A stretch of DNA of 64,000 nucleotides from the NCBI RefSeq assembly GCF_000276805.1, contig NZ_AKXQ01000006.1:62001-126000 (forward strand). The letters run 5' to 3'. This document shows, piece by piece, positions 11,912 to 21,609 of the stretch (positions are counted from its first letter, which is position 1; every line of letters begins with the position of its first letter). Under the pieces are notes generated by a model. The model did no database searches. It saw nothing but the letters and a program-made list of their open reading frames with translations, and had not been told where the DNA came from. Source of the stretch: Moritella dasanensis ArB 0140 (lineage in GTDB: Bacteria > Pseudomonadota > Gammaproteobacteria > Enterobacterales > Moritellaceae). The position numbers and the translations under genes were made by a program.

Positions 11912-11936
11912 AAAATGGGGCTAACTACCCCATTTT
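11912..11936 (+). terminator. Rho-independent terminator after the yhjX-like gene
   Basis: AAAATGGGG, a 7-base loop and CCCCATTTT, continuing into TCTTT. It lies 28 bases past the stop and separates the transporter from the kinase gene downstream, which therefore probably has its own promoter. Confidence 0.85.
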
Positions 11937-12074
11937 TCTTTGAAAGCGTTTAATCTATTTAATTACAATTAAGTAATTGAAATAACTTAATTAATATCAT
12001 TTAATCTGGAAATAACGTTAAAATAGCAAATATATCTCTTCTTTTCATTATCTGCAGAATTCGCACAGGTTTAT

Positions 12075-13718
12075 ATGCTCACAGAACAACTCATGATGTT
12101 ACTCGGGGTAACCGAACAGGCCGCCTTTATGTTAATGATGCTATTTTGGCTGACTCACTCGCGGTTATTTCAAAACATCATAAAAAACCCGAAGCGTAAA
12201 CCGATTGAAAACCTAATCATCTCAGTATTGTTTATTTCATTTGGCGTATTCAGCACTTATACCGGTTTGAATATTGAAGGCGCTATACTCAACGCCCGCA
12301 TCATCGCTGTCCTCGCAGGGGGGATATTATTTGGACCTTGGGTTGGCATCTCTAACGGTCTGATTTCTGGCTTACACCGATATCTTATCGACGTCGGCGG
12401 TCCAACATCACTCGCTTGTCTGATTACCAGCGTTAGCGCGGGGATTTTTGCTAGTTGGATCCACTTTAAATATCAACCCAATCAATATGCCAAACTGGGG
12501 ATTATTGCAGGTGTGTTGAGCGAAGGATTTACGATGGTACTGATCGTACTGCTCGCCGATGATACGCAACAAGCAATCGAGATAGTGACGTTGATTGGCT
12601 TACCTATGATTACCTGCTCTGTGTGTGTCGGGCTTATCATTAAACTCGTTGTCGATCTCGACGAAGAAAAAAGCAATGTCGCCGCGACTCAAGCTAAGCT
12701 AGCGCTCGATATTGCCAATAAAACACTCCCCCACTTTCGCAGTCGAGCCCCTGACTCGCTAAATTCCGTCTGCAATATAATCCAACAAGAAACCCATGCA
12801 GATGCGGTTGCGATTACCGATACCAGTAGCCTCATTGCGTCGGTCGGCATACATCAACATAATCGAGTTGGTTCTTCGTTAGCCATTAGTGGCATGACCA
12901 AAAAAGCAGTTGAAACAGGGCAACTCATCGTCAATAATAATTTGGAGAATCATGGCTTCAAATCTCTCATTCTGATCCCGTTATGGGAAAACGGGATCGT
13001 GACAGGCACATTAAAAATCTTCTATCATCAGCCAAATCAAATTCATCCTGCATTAAAAGAAATGGCTATCGGTCTATCACAACTGATGTCAACGCAGATG
13101 GAGGTATCGAAAATAGAAGAGTTACGGGCAATGACCAAAAAAGCGGAATTCTCAGCGCTACAAAGCAAGATTAACCCACACTTTCTATTTAATGCACTCA
13201 ATGCAATTTCATCATTAATCCGAATAGACCCAAGTAAAGCCAGACTGCTCATCATCAATTTAGCTAATTTTTTACGCTACAACCTTGAGCAAGAAGTTGA
13301 TTTTATCGATATTCAAGATGAGTTAGCGCAAGTCAAAAACTATGTCGCTATCGAAAAAGCCAGATTTGCTAATAAACTCGCAGTTGAATTTGATATCGAC
13401 GAGGTCAATTGTAAGATCCCTTACTTGCTTATTCAGCCTTTGGTTGAGAACGCTATTTTACATGGCATACAACCGTCATCGGCAGGAGGTAAGGTGACCG
13501 TTTCAGTCAAAAAACAGCCTCAAGGTTATCATGTTCACATTAAAGATACGGGGGTGGGGATGAAACAAAGCGTGATTGACCGACTCTATGCCGGTAGCTT
13601 AGATGCGCACAGTATCGGCTTGAATAATGTCCATCAAAGACTGATTTTATTATACGGTAATGGCTTGCATATCGAGTCCTCAGAAAAAGGCACTGATATA
13701 TCTTTTCATATCGCCTAA
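12075..13718 (+). CDS. ypdA: LytS/YpdA-family sensor histidine kinase
   Basis: 547 residues (E. coli YpdA 565). The N-terminal 5TM-Lyt sensor domain (about 1-200) contains LNARIIAVLAGGILFGPWVG and LISGLHRYLIDVGGPT, typical of the family. A GAF-like domain (about 215-345) follows, then a His_kinase domain with His369 in KINPHFLFNALN, and an HATPase with LLIQPLVENAILHGI and DTGVGM. It pairs by family with the LytTR regulator at 9752; in E. coli this pair responds to extracellular pyruvate. The order regulator-transporter-kinase differs from E. coli, where ypdAB and yhjX are unlinked. ACAGG sits shortly before the ATG. Confidence 0.9.
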   Translation: MLTEQLMMLLGVTEQAAFMLMMLFWLTHSRLFQNIIKNPKRKPIENLIISVLFISFGVFSTYTGLNIEGAILNARIIAVLAGGILFGPWVGISNGLISGLHRYLIDVGGPTSLACLITSVSAGIFASWIHFKYQPNQYAKLGIIAGVLSEGFTMVLIVLLADDTQQAIEIVTLIGLPMITCSVCVGLIIKLVVDLDEEKSNVAATQAKLALDIANKTLPHFRSRAPDSLNSVCNIIQQETHADAVAITDTSSLIASVGIHQHNRVGSSLAISGMTKKAVETGQLIVNNNLENHGFKSLILIPLWENGIVTGTLKIFYHQPNQIHPALKEMAIGLSQLMSTQMEVSKIEELRAMTKKAEFSALQSKINPHFLFNALNAISSLIRIDPSKARLLIINLANFLRYNLEQEVDFIDIQDELAQVKNYVAIEKARFANKLAVEFDIDEVNCKIPYLLIQPLVENAILHGIQPSSAGGKVTVSVKKQPQGYHVHIKDTGVGMKQSVIDRLYAGSLDAHSIGLNNVHQRLILLYGNGLHIESSEKGTDISFHIA

Positions 13719-14040
13719 ACAAATGAAGGCTTAATAAAGTATCTTTATGATAAATTCAATATAAAAAACGAGGCAAAAAAATACCTAACAGCATCTACTG
13801 TTAGGCATCTTTATGATTCGGGGTTTTTGCTGCAAACAAAAATGAGCCCCCTTTACTACCTTGCTTACTATCTTGCTTACTACATGCGAGTTGTACGCGA
13901 GGTATTAGAACCAAACTTCAACTTGCATATATACAGTATAGTCACTATCGCCTTTACTTGATCCCACCATCATCGCTTTAGCGTTATTTACGCTTTTAAA
14001 ACCATGAAATCCAGAACGAATAACAACTATTTAATTAACG
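13719..14040. other. Convergent intergenic region
   Basis: 322 bases between the ypdA-like stop and the stop of the minus-strand debranching gene. The only clear element is the hairpin at 13784-13805. A weaker GGGG...CCCC pairing lies around 13818-13850. No open frame of note. Confidence 0.6.
13784..13805 (-). terminator. Terminator hairpin for the minus-strand debranching gene
   Basis: CCTAACAG, 6-base loop, CTGTTAGG: a perfect 8-base stem. On the minus strand it is followed by TATTTTTTT, the expected U-run. It lies about 235 bases past the stop at 14041. The plus-strand side has no T-run. Confidence 0.75.
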
Positions 14041-16863
14041 TTAATCAACAAAATTCTCGTCGTTACATGCTTCAACTTGTCGTTGTAATACATGCTGCCC
14101 TTGAAGCATAGGGAACTCGATCGACAGTTCTGGTTTTGCAAACGATAATACCCCTATTTGCTCATCATAACTGTCTTGCACACATCTCGCCGCCACTGCA
14201 ATACCATTTACGCACAAAAGCATAGTTTGAGTATTAAAATCAACAACTACCCCGGCTTCCAACACAGTTAATACGACCTGGTATTTAGCATGGTCCGCAG
14301 CCGTTAGTGTTAATTCCAGCACCGTGGTTGTTGGCTCACGATAACAAATTTGGTAACGTTGTATCGCATTCTCAGGGCGAGAAAATGTCACTTTAAGTCC
14401 GTTAGATTGACCAAATGCAACATCAGCATCAAACGTCTGCCATTGAGACGGTAAACAGGGTGACAAAGAGACCGCATTACGCATTAATTCAGGGCTAAAA
14501 CCTAAATAATCTTGATAACCATTACGAGTAAACTCTGACACTGACCATGCTTGAGCATAGGTACCCGTTGTCGTTATTTTTCCCTCAGGGGTAGTAAATG
14601 CATCTAAGTTCTCACTCATTGCTCCACGGTGACCAATATAAAGTATTTGTTCGCCTAATTGCTTGCTCAGTTCATAAGCAAAATCTGCATAACCATATCG
14701 AATCAAACTCGATACCGTAAAGCCAGAATTCCACCCCCAAATAGTCCCATTATGGTATGCCGCATCTTTATGATATTCATCGCGATTATCATGATAAGGA
14801 TGGAAAATATCATCATGTTGTGACAATGACGTGATCCCCCAGGGAAACAATAATTCACTCACTGCATTTTTAACTATCTGAGCACCAATATTATCTTCGA
14901 CTAATGGCTTATCAAACGGCACGCTAATGGTCATTAATTGGTTTGGTCGGACCTGTAAATCACCACTCTTATCACTTCTTAATCGATCTGCGAGTAAACA
15001 TTTGTCTCGGTCCCAGAACATAGATATAAAATTAGCTTTCACTTTTTCAGCCATGAATAAGTAACGTGCGGCGCTGGTCTCATCACCACTTAATTTGGCT
15101 AATTCCACGGCAACCGTCAGGCTGGTAAACCATAGAGCCTGAATATCATTGGCACGATTACCACGTGATGACCAAGGTAACTTACCTTCCAATTTTGCAT
15201 CCATCCAAGTATCTGGATCACGATGCGTCATGAAACCAAACTCATCAAGGTAGTTTTTCTCGATACCGTCAATGTATGTTTGGACTACAGGATAAACAGC
15301 TTGAGCGTAGGCTTTATCTCCGCTGTAACGAAGGTAATCCCAAAGTTCTCGTACCATCCACGGCGTACCATCCGTCGTGTTATAGATAATATTACTGAGA
15401 CTGGTTACTCGGTTCGGAATGCGACCATAATTGATACTTTGATCATCGCTTAATTGCATCGATGCAAAGTTATCAAGAATGGCTTTCGCATCGTTAAAAT
15501 CACCATTAACCAAGGTTATACCGGGTAAAGCAATGAACGAGTCACGCCCCCAACAGTCTTTAAACCACGGTAAACCTGCCCATATCCCTTTGCCAAACTC
15601 ATTTGAGACAAACACTTTCCCCGATGCTTTAGCCCACATTAATGCCCGGTTATATTCGATATCAGACGTCCATAAATAACTATTAGTCAGCATGTCGTAA
15701 GTTTGTTGAATATGTGCGGTGTAGCCATCTTGTTCTAATAAATACGTTGCTTGATCTATAGCCGCTTGTGCTGATTCTGCAAAAGCCAAATAAACAGTCA
15801 AATCGGTTTCTGCCGCTACAGTTTCAATCATGGGTTTTACATGATTACCATTTAAATGCATGCACTCATTAAGCGCTGGGTGATCGGTAAATACAGTCTC
15901 TTTGAAACTAAACGGCTTATTAGCCGAAATGGCAATATAACTTGGCGTATTATCTTGGCGTAATGCGGGGTCTAGCGCATAAACAATACCCTGTTCGAAT
16001 TCAGTTATTGTTGATGCATTAATGGCTAAATTTAGCTGCAGTGCAATCGCAAGTGTAGCAGGTTCAGCCGAATGTACAGATAACACGGCACCACGTTGTT
16101 GTGACAACAACATCAGTGTATCGGTACTGTTATTATCGTAAAGGTGTGTAACGCCATACGGGTAGATATTGGCAATAGGAGCAGTGGTTTTATCGTTAAT
16201 CACATTATCAACAAATGATCCAAACGAACCTAAATACCAGCCTTGTTTATGACGGTATTTCCCAGCGGCGACAAAACGTTGAGTAGCACCTTCATAAAAA
16301 CCATCGACGTTATCACCAAATGCAAAAGCAGCGCTCTCCTCAACTCGAATAGCCAGTTTTTCAAACAGTGTATCCGCCGATATGACTGGAGCAGGCTTTG
16401 AGTTAAGTTTTTTATTTACAGTATGAATATCAGTGAACCAAACACTGGCTAACTCACGATTCATCTCGGCGTTAAGACTCTCGCCACCAGCAGTGATAAT
16501 TAGCTGATGAGAGAACGTTGAGGCGTCACTCGAAGATGTGCCCAGTACCAGTAAAGTAATGGTATATAACCCGATCTCTGGTGCAGTAAACAGCAAGTCA
16601 TTACCAATTCCTCTTGCCGGTACTAGTGTTTGATTATTATCCAAATAACAAGGTGTGGATTTTTGTTTATTCGCCGAAAAAGTCAGCGCGTCACTGCCTT
16701 GTTGATCTGATATTTTGAAACTATGTTGATCCGCAGATAAACAGATAACGGCTTGATACCGACTTTTCCCCACGAAAGACATCGGCGTATCGTCACCCCA
16801 GCCATTAAAGCTACCTTTCACGTACAGCTGCTCAACATAAGGTTCTAAAATTAAATCATCCAC
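14041..16863 (-). CDS. Amylo-alpha-1,6-glucosidase / glycogen debranching enzyme (GDE_C, GH133-type)
   Basis: 940 residues, no signal peptide, so cytoplasmic. An N-terminal CBM48-like early-set domain (GSFNGWGDD near residue 18) is followed by a beta-rich N-domain. The (alpha/alpha)6 GDE_C domain (about 400-800) carries the family block GLPWFKDCWGRDSFIALPG near residue 430 and WMDAKLEGKLPWSSRGNRA near 555. It probably removes alpha-1,6-linked glucose from dextrins. The start codon is GTG at 16863, with AAGG 7 bases upstream; no in-frame ATG lies closer. It stands alone between terminators, next to the lamB-malM-amylase unit. The C-terminal 130 or so residues form an extra domain I do not recognise. 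Confidence 0.85.
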   Translation of the reverse strand: MDDLILEPYVEQLYVKGSFNGWGDDTPMSFVGKSRYQAVICLSADQHSFKISDQQGSDALTFSANKQKSTPCYLDNNQTLVPARGIGNDLLFTAPEIGLYTITLLVLGTSSSDASTFSHQLIITAGGESLNAEMNRELASVWFTDIHTVNKKLNSKPAPVISADTLFEKLAIRVEESAAFAFGDNVDGFYEGATQRFVAAGKYRHKQGWYLGSFGSFVDNVINDKTTAPIANIYPYGVTHLYDNNSTDTLMLLSQQRGAVLSVHSAEPATLAIALQLNLAINASTITEFEQGIVYALDPALRQDNTPSYIAISANKPFSFKETVFTDHPALNECMHLNGNHVKPMIETVAAETDLTVYLAFAESAQAAIDQATYLLEQDGYTAHIQQTYDMLTNSYLWTSDIEYNRALMWAKASGKVFVSNEFGKGIWAGLPWFKDCWGRDSFIALPGITLVNGDFNDAKAILDNFASMQLSDDQSINYGRIPNRVTSLSNIIYNTTDGTPWMVRELWDYLRYSGDKAYAQAVYPVVQTYIDGIEKNYLDEFGFMTHRDPDTWMDAKLEGKLPWSSRGNRANDIQALWFTSLTVAVELAKLSGDETSAARYLFMAEKVKANFISMFWDRDKCLLADRLRSDKSGDLQVRPNQLMTISVPFDKPLVEDNIGAQIVKNAVSELLFPWGITSLSQHDDIFHPYHDNRDEYHKDAAYHNGTIWGWNSGFTVSSLIRYGYADFAYELSKQLGEQILYIGHRGAMSENLDAFTTPEGKITTTGTYAQAWSVSEFTRNGYQDYLGFSPELMRNAVSLSPCLPSQWQTFDADVAFGQSNGLKVTFSRPENAIQRYQICYREPTTTVLELTLTAADHAKYQVVLTVLEAGVVVDFNTQTMLLCVNGIAVAARCVQDSYDEQIGVLSFAKPELSIEFPMLQGQHVLQRQVEACNDENFVD

Positions 16864-17098
16864 AATTAATCCTTAACAACAATGCCGTTTTCTTCTCTAC
16901 TGAAGAACTGCACTCAAATATAATAAAAACGCAGAATAAAGCTGCGCAGTGGTTTTATTACTCGTTAATACATCATGTTTAGTCGGACATGACCGTAAAA
17001 ATAGTTAACTGCTATAATTAATAGGTTGTGATGATAAGACATCATCAAAAACAACGTCCGGTATTAACACGTCTTAAACTTCTTTAAGGAGAAGAATG

Positions 17099-17245
17099 AT
17101 GAAACTTAACGCCTTACTTATCGCTATTAGCTTATTCTTTGCCAATATTGCGATAGCGTCTGAACACTGTACTTGGTATATAGAAGACCAAGGTTGGTGC
17201 ACTCCTTATTTCCCAAGCAGTATTCTTTCCCCATCGCAAGAATAA
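17099..17245 (+). CDS. Small secreted Cys-loop peptide of unknown function
   Basis: 48 residues from the second of two adjacent ATGs (17096 and 17099). AAGGAG at 17086-17091 is 7 bases before 17099. It encodes a clear Sec signal peptide (MKLNALLIAISLFFANIAIA) and a mature peptide of 28 residues, SEHCTWYIEDQGWC followed by TPYFPSSILSPSQE. Two cysteines nine residues apart could form one disulfide, with two tryptophans inside. A TATAAT lies at 17013-17018 and a terminator at 17261, so it looks like a complete transcription unit, divergent from the debranching gene. I do not recognise the family. Confidence 0.7.
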   Translation: MKLNALLIAISLFFANIAIASEHCTWYIEDQGWCTPYFPSSILSPSQE

Positions 17246-17260
17246 TCTGGTGAAAATAAT

Positions 17261-17285
17261 AAAGCCGTTGATATTCAGCGGTTTT
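17261..17285. terminator. Bidirectional terminator between small peptide gene and GH13 gene
   Basis: AAAGCCG, an 11-base loop and CGGTTTT (one G-U pair). T-rich on the plus side and T-rich on the minus side (ATTATTTT). It serves the peptide gene ending at 17245 and the amylase ending at 17290. Confidence 0.65.
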
Positions 17286-17289
17286 ATAT

Positions 17290-19101
17290 TTATGCATCTA
17301 TTGGTTCAAGCAGGAAGATCTTTGCAGCTAACGCTGGAATCTCGATGGTCAGTTCACCCTTCCCCTCAACGATAAACAATATCTCTCTCTCACGACCATA
17401 TAATTGCTCGGTGATCGAGTATTCACCATTAAGACACTGCCAGGCATCAATCAGTGTCGACGGTAATTTAATCTGAACTCTCCCTTGATCTTTATCAGAG
17501 AAATTGACCATTACCAATATTTTTTGATGACTATCGTAACGACTAAAACAAAATAGTTGCTCATTATAGCTGTCACTATGCTCACGGTTGTAACGATGAA
17601 TTTCATGATACTCACCGATCATGGCTGAACTGTTCAACGAGAAATTGAGCAATCGCTGGTAGAAGTCACGTAATTCATGCTCTTCACTGGTAAGTAAGCC
17701 CCCGTCGAATTGACCATCGTTCATCCAACGTTGGTGATGATTAACACCATAATAGTCAAAGATAGTGGTACGTGAAGGCTGGCCAAATCCTGCATTATCA
17801 GCACCCGACTCGCCAACTTCTTGGCCAAAGTAAACCATCGTCGGAGATGAACTGATCGTCGTAGACACTAACATTGCAGGTTTACCTTTATTAGCATCAC
17901 CCGCAAACTCAGGGCTAGCCACACGTTGCTCATCATGGTTATCAAGGAAGTGCAGCATATGATGCTCAATGTCCATTAACTGCTGCTGTACATCAACGAG
18001 GCTATCAGTGGATTCTCGCCCCTGCATCACCAATTTCAATGTGTCATACAGATCAACTTTATCGTAGAGATAATCCATCTTCCCTAAATGAATATAGTCT
18101 CGATAGCGCTCAGATTGGTACACTTCGGCCATCAAAAATGCATCGGGGTTGACCTGCTTGATTGCAGAATTCATATAACTCCAAAACTCAATCGGCACCA
18201 TTTCGGCCATATCGTAACGAAAGCCATCAACGCCGAGAGCAAGCCAGTACAACGCAATATCACGGAACTTATCCCATGAATTTGGCACTGATTTATTTAG
18301 CCAAAATGCAAAGTGCGCCTGAATACTTCTTTGATCGTAGCCTTCAGGTAAAAGATCAAAGTCTTTACTGCCGTCAGGTCTCACCCCATAATTGACTTTG
18401 ACCGTCTCATACCAATCATCACGCATCGGTTGCGCGAGCCGAGAACCGTTACCGGTCCATTTTGCAGGGCATTCTTGATAAGGTGTAGCCAATAACGGGT
18501 GCTGCTCGCCCCCTAAAGGCAGGTCGCTATCTTCAGATTCGGGTAATACGAATGGTTGTTTCGGAATATAATAAAAATTATTATCACGATGATATTCAAC
18601 CGCCGTATTATCCGATATCCCGAAATCATCAATACCTTCTGGGTTACTCATACCTTGATATTTGCGGGCAAGATGGTTTGGCACAATATCAATGATGACT
18701 TTCAAACCGTGTTTATGGCTGCGCTCAATTAAGGCTTTAAATTCTGCTAACCGATTGCTAGGGTCAACCGCTAGGTCTGGATTCACATTGTAATAATCTT
18801 TAACTGCATAAGGAGAGCCAGCCCGCCCTTTTACAACACTAGGATGATCCGTTGAAATCCCGTATTCGCTATAATCAGCAACAAGCGCATGATGAGGCAC
18901 TCCGGTATACCAAATGTGTGTCACCCCTAATGCTTTTATTTCACTTAAGGCTTTATCGGTAAAATCATTAAACTTGCCGACCCCATTCTCTGCAATTGTG
19001 CCCCAAGGTTTATTAGTCGTATTAGTATTACCAAAAAGACGAGTAAACACCTGATAAACAACATGCTTTTTAACTACATTCGGTTTACTTGACTCTGTCA
19101 T
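17290..19101 (-). CDS. GH13 alpha-amylase-family enzyme (cytoplasmic)
   Basis: 603 residues, no signal peptide. The TIM-barrel carries all GH13 signatures: region I VIIDIVPNH, nucleophile Asp297 in GFRYDMAEM, acid/base Glu326 in MAEVYQ and Asp390 in FLDNHDEQR. The start is placed at the ATG at 19101 because CGGAG lies 6 bases upstream; the upstream TTG frame start would overlap it. It lies 74 bases after malM, so it probably belongs to a lamB-malM-amylase operon. It may act on imported maltodextrins, hydrolytically or as a transferase; exact specificity cannot be read from the sequence. Confidence 0.9.
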   Translation of the reverse strand: MTESSKPNVVKKHVVYQVFTRLFGNTNTTNKPWGTIAENGVGKFNDFTDKALSEIKALGVTHIWYTGVPHHALVADYSEYGISTDHPSVVKGRAGSPYAVKDYYNVNPDLAVDPSNRLAEFKALIERSHKHGLKVIIDIVPNHLARKYQGMSNPEGIDDFGISDNTAVEYHRDNNFYYIPKQPFVLPESEDSDLPLGGEQHPLLATPYQECPAKWTGNGSRLAQPMRDDWYETVKVNYGVRPDGSKDFDLLPEGYDQRSIQAHFAFWLNKSVPNSWDKFRDIALYWLALGVDGFRYDMAEMVPIEFWSYMNSAIKQVNPDAFLMAEVYQSERYRDYIHLGKMDYLYDKVDLYDTLKLVMQGRESTDSLVDVQQQLMDIEHHMLHFLDNHDEQRVASPEFAGDANKGKPAMLVSTTISSSPTMVYFGQEVGESGADNAGFGQPSRTTIFDYYGVNHHQRWMNDGQFDGGLLTSEEHELRDFYQRLLNFSLNSSAMIGEYHEIHRYNREHSDSYNEQLFCFSRYDSHQKILVMVNFSDKDQGRVQIKLPSTLIDAWQCLNGEYSITEQLYGREREILFIVEGKGELTIEIPALAAKIFLLEPIDA

Positions 19102-19175
19102 CAAAAACTCCGGTGACCTCAACGTATCAGTGTCTGCCTGTCTTTTGTATCTTAACTAAGACGGCTGATTGTCAT

Positions 19176-20042
19176 TTACTTTTTAATTAATTCAACAAAA
19201 GTTAATTCTGCAGAGCTTGAACCAGCACGCTTCGCTTCTTCCAACAACTGAAGTGCTTTATGCATGTCGTTTTTCCCGACAGCCGCTTTAATTTGCGTAT
19301 TGTAGAAAGCTTCTGTTTCCGGCAACATTTTTGCGTCGGCAGCTTTATTGGCAGCGGTTGCCGGGACCAATGTTGCTGCAATGGCAGTCACTGGCGCGAC
19401 AACAGTTTCAGTCACACGGTAAGACCGTAAATTTAACGGTTTAAGGCCTAATTCCAAAGAACCAAACTTCTGATGCTGGATCACAGGATCAGTCACCATT
19501 GGTCTCGCTAGGCCAAGATCTTCAGCTCGAATACGCTCAGGGTGTGGGATCTGTATTTCGCCTTTGCGATACTCCTGCGGAGAGTAAACCACCATATACG
19601 GAGTGGTAGCCAGATCCATTTCAAAACGATGTTGGTAACTGGCCAGGCTAAACATGCCACCCATTTCAACCTCAAAATCATCCAAACCGACCACATCTAC
19701 GGTTTCAAAACTTGAGTTTAATAGGATAATTTTAGGTGCCAAAACGCCAGTTGTTCTCATCCAGCTGCTTAAATCAACCTGCATACGTTGGACATTCGCA
19801 GGTAATGCAAAAGCGGCGAAATAGCTTTTTCCTTCAGGGAATTCCCCAACTTGGGAATAGTCATCAATGGTAAAATCAATTTTACTACCTTGCATCGGTA
19901 CCCATGAAAATTCGCTATAGCTAGCACAGCAAACCTGTTTGGTTACCGCCACGTTCTTTTCTATAGATGATGAAGGGGAAGATGCGCAGCCTATTAATGT
20001 TACCGCGAGTATTGCGGCAAGTGTCGTTTTTATCATTGTCAT
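19176..20042 (-). CDS. malM: MalM-like periplasmic maltose-operon lipoprotein
   Basis: 288 residues (E. coli MalM 306). It starts MTMIKTTLAAILAVTLIGCASS, giving a lipobox IGC with lipidation at Cys19. The central region (FDFTIDDYSQVGEFPEGKSY-type text, and YMVVYSPQEYRKG) matches the MalM beta domain; an alanine-rich linker and an alpha-helical tail follow. GGAG is 8 bases upstream of the start. It follows lamB as in E. coli. MalM is a periplasmic protein of the maltose regulon whose precise role is unsettled. Confidence 0.88.
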   Translation of the reverse strand: MTMIKTTLAAILAVTLIGCASSPSSSIEKNVAVTKQVCCASYSEFSWVPMQGSKIDFTIDDYSQVGEFPEGKSYFAAFALPANVQRMQVDLSSWMRTTGVLAPKIILLNSSFETVDVVGLDDFEVEMGGMFSLASYQHRFEMDLATTPYMVVYSPQEYRKGEIQIPHPERIRAEDLGLARPMVTDPVIQHQKFGSLELGLKPLNLRSYRVTETVVAPVTAIAATLVPATAANKAADAKMLPETEAFYNTQIKAAVGKNDMHKALQLLEEAKRAGSSSAELTFVELIKK

Positions 20043-20130
20043 ATTTTAATCTCCAATAGCCCAGCTAGTCATAATATGTGGGCATATATCTATTATTTCA
20101 CTGTTTAAAATTAATAGATATATACTCAAA

Positions 20131-20152
20131 AAGGCAGCTCTAGGGCTGCCTT
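20131..20152 (-). terminator. Terminator/attenuator hairpin between lamB and malM
   Basis: AAGGCAGC, 6-base loop, GCTGCCTT; on the minus strand followed by TTTTTGAG. It lies 15 bases past the lamB stop, so most transcripts could end here, giving more LamB than MalM. Confidence 0.8.
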
Positions 20153-20166
20153 AAAATCAAATTGGT

Positions 20167-21525
20167 TTAGAACCAGATTTCAGAATGAATACCAACAATC
20201 ACTTCACTGTCGCCATTTTTAATGCCGATTCTATCAGCACTAGCTTCATCATCTGCTTTGATGTAACTTACATAAGGTTTGATTTGTGGACGGCCAAAGT
20301 AGTCAGCATTAACTGTAAATACAGATGCAATCTCTAGGTTAATAATATTACTCTCTACCGAATCACCTGTGCGTCCCCAGTAACCCTCTTTACCTTCTTC
20401 ATGACCATAAGATGCCGTCATTTCTAAACGAAGATTATCATTTACTTTATATGAAGGACGTACTGCAGCAAGATAACGAACCAGATCATCGGCACCAAAC
20501 AATTGATCTAAAGCGGCAAAATAAGTCAACTCAGAGCCCATTTGCCAATTCTCACTAATATTTAGTACACCGTAAGAAGTGAAGAAAATTGACTTCGCCT
20601 TATCATCACCACCAGACCAGCCTCCGAAGTTTACGCCACGGTTCTGCCCAACGCCTTCACCGTAAGCAATTGCAGTTTGTGTCCAACCGTCTAGACCGTA
20701 GTAGTCACGGTTATAAGTAATCGATGCGCCGATACCACTGTCAGAGTTTGAATCTTTGTTCGCCTGAGACATGAATTTCAGATCAAAATCAAAGCTACCA
20801 CCAAGGGCTTCAACACCGTAGTAATAGAAATCTGCTGATGTTAATGTAGTTCGCTCAGCCGCTCCATTTTTATTTACTTTACAGTCATTAGGATCAGTAG
20901 AAGGCGTACCATCATCTTTCTCGCAATCACCAATACTATATGAATCAGCAGAGCCTGCATCCGGATCGGCACTCACAACAGCAAAACCAGCAGTATTACC
21001 TGCAAGTTTTGTTTGAATACCGGCACCTACACCTGAAGATTGTTTCCAGAACTCTCCTGAAAGAAGACCTGCAGCACGATTTAAGTAGCGTTGACCAGCC
21101 CAAATAGATGTGTCTTGACCAAGGAAAGGGATAGCGCCGATTTCAATATATGTTTCTTTTACTTCAAATTGAGCTGTATCGTTCTCTTTTTGGCTACCTG
21201 AAGAAGTATAAGCATAAGAGTTGCCGTTACCGAATTCTGAACGTACTACAAAATTAGACCATACACCATTTTGGAACTCCGTATGTTTCTTGATAACAAA
21301 TTCTACTTGGTTAGTACTTTTACCGTGAGTACCAGCTGTCAGGTAATCAGTCTTTCCGTATTCAGTATCAATTGTTTCACCTTCAACCATACGGTAGTTC
21401 ATTGAACCGTAACCGTTTACCTCCCAGCCATCGGTTAATACATCAGTGCCTGATTCAGCTGCTACATTGTAAGACGTTAATGCTACAAGTATCGCCGCAG
21501 CTACGGGTAAAAGTTTATGAGTCAT
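20167..21525 (-). CDS. lamB: Maltoporin LamB
   Basis: Outer-membrane maltodextrin channel, 452 residues. The signal peptide (to ESGTD) is followed by WEVNGYGSMNYRMVEG. Aromatic, beta-strand-rich porin text runs throughout (FWKQSSGVGAGIQTK, GYWGRTGDSVES), and the protein ends in SEIWF with the terminal Phe needed for outer-membrane assembly. The region around residues 190-215 is rich in Asp/Cys (CEKDDGTPSTDPNDCK) and is probably an extracellular loop with a disulfide. AAGGGA precedes the ATG. A CRP-like site and MalT-like boxes lie upstream. Confidence 0.95.
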   Translation of the reverse strand: MTHKLLPVAAAILVALTSYNVAAESGTDVLTDGWEVNGYGSMNYRMVEGETIDTEYGKTDYLTAGTHGKSTNQVEFVIKKHTEFQNGVWSNFVVRSEFGNGNSYAYTSSGSQKENDTAQFEVKETYIEIGAIPFLGQDTSIWAGQRYLNRAAGLLSGEFWKQSSGVGAGIQTKLAGNTAGFAVVSADPDAGSADSYSIGDCEKDDGTPSTDPNDCKVNKNGAAERTTLTSADFYYYGVEALGGSFDFDLKFMSQANKDSNSDSGIGASITYNRDYYGLDGWTQTAIAYGEGVGQNRGVNFGGWSGGDDKAKSIFFTSYGVLNISENWQMGSELTYFAALDQLFGADDLVRYLAAVRPSYKVNDNLRLEMTASYGHEEGKEGYWGRTGDSVESNIINLEIASVFTVNADYFGRPQIKPYVSYIKADDEASADRIGIKNGDSEVIVGIHSEIWF

Positions 21526-21609
21526 GAGTGTATCCCTTCATTAATTATTATAAGAGTTGTTTAGTCATCTTTTCGGTAATTATATTAAGCTTTGATAGCG
21601 TTTTTCGCC

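Noticed and set aside
13818-13850. GGGG...CCCC pairing as a second terminator
   Set aside because: The stem needs a four-base bulge and has no clear T-run; too weak to list as a feature.
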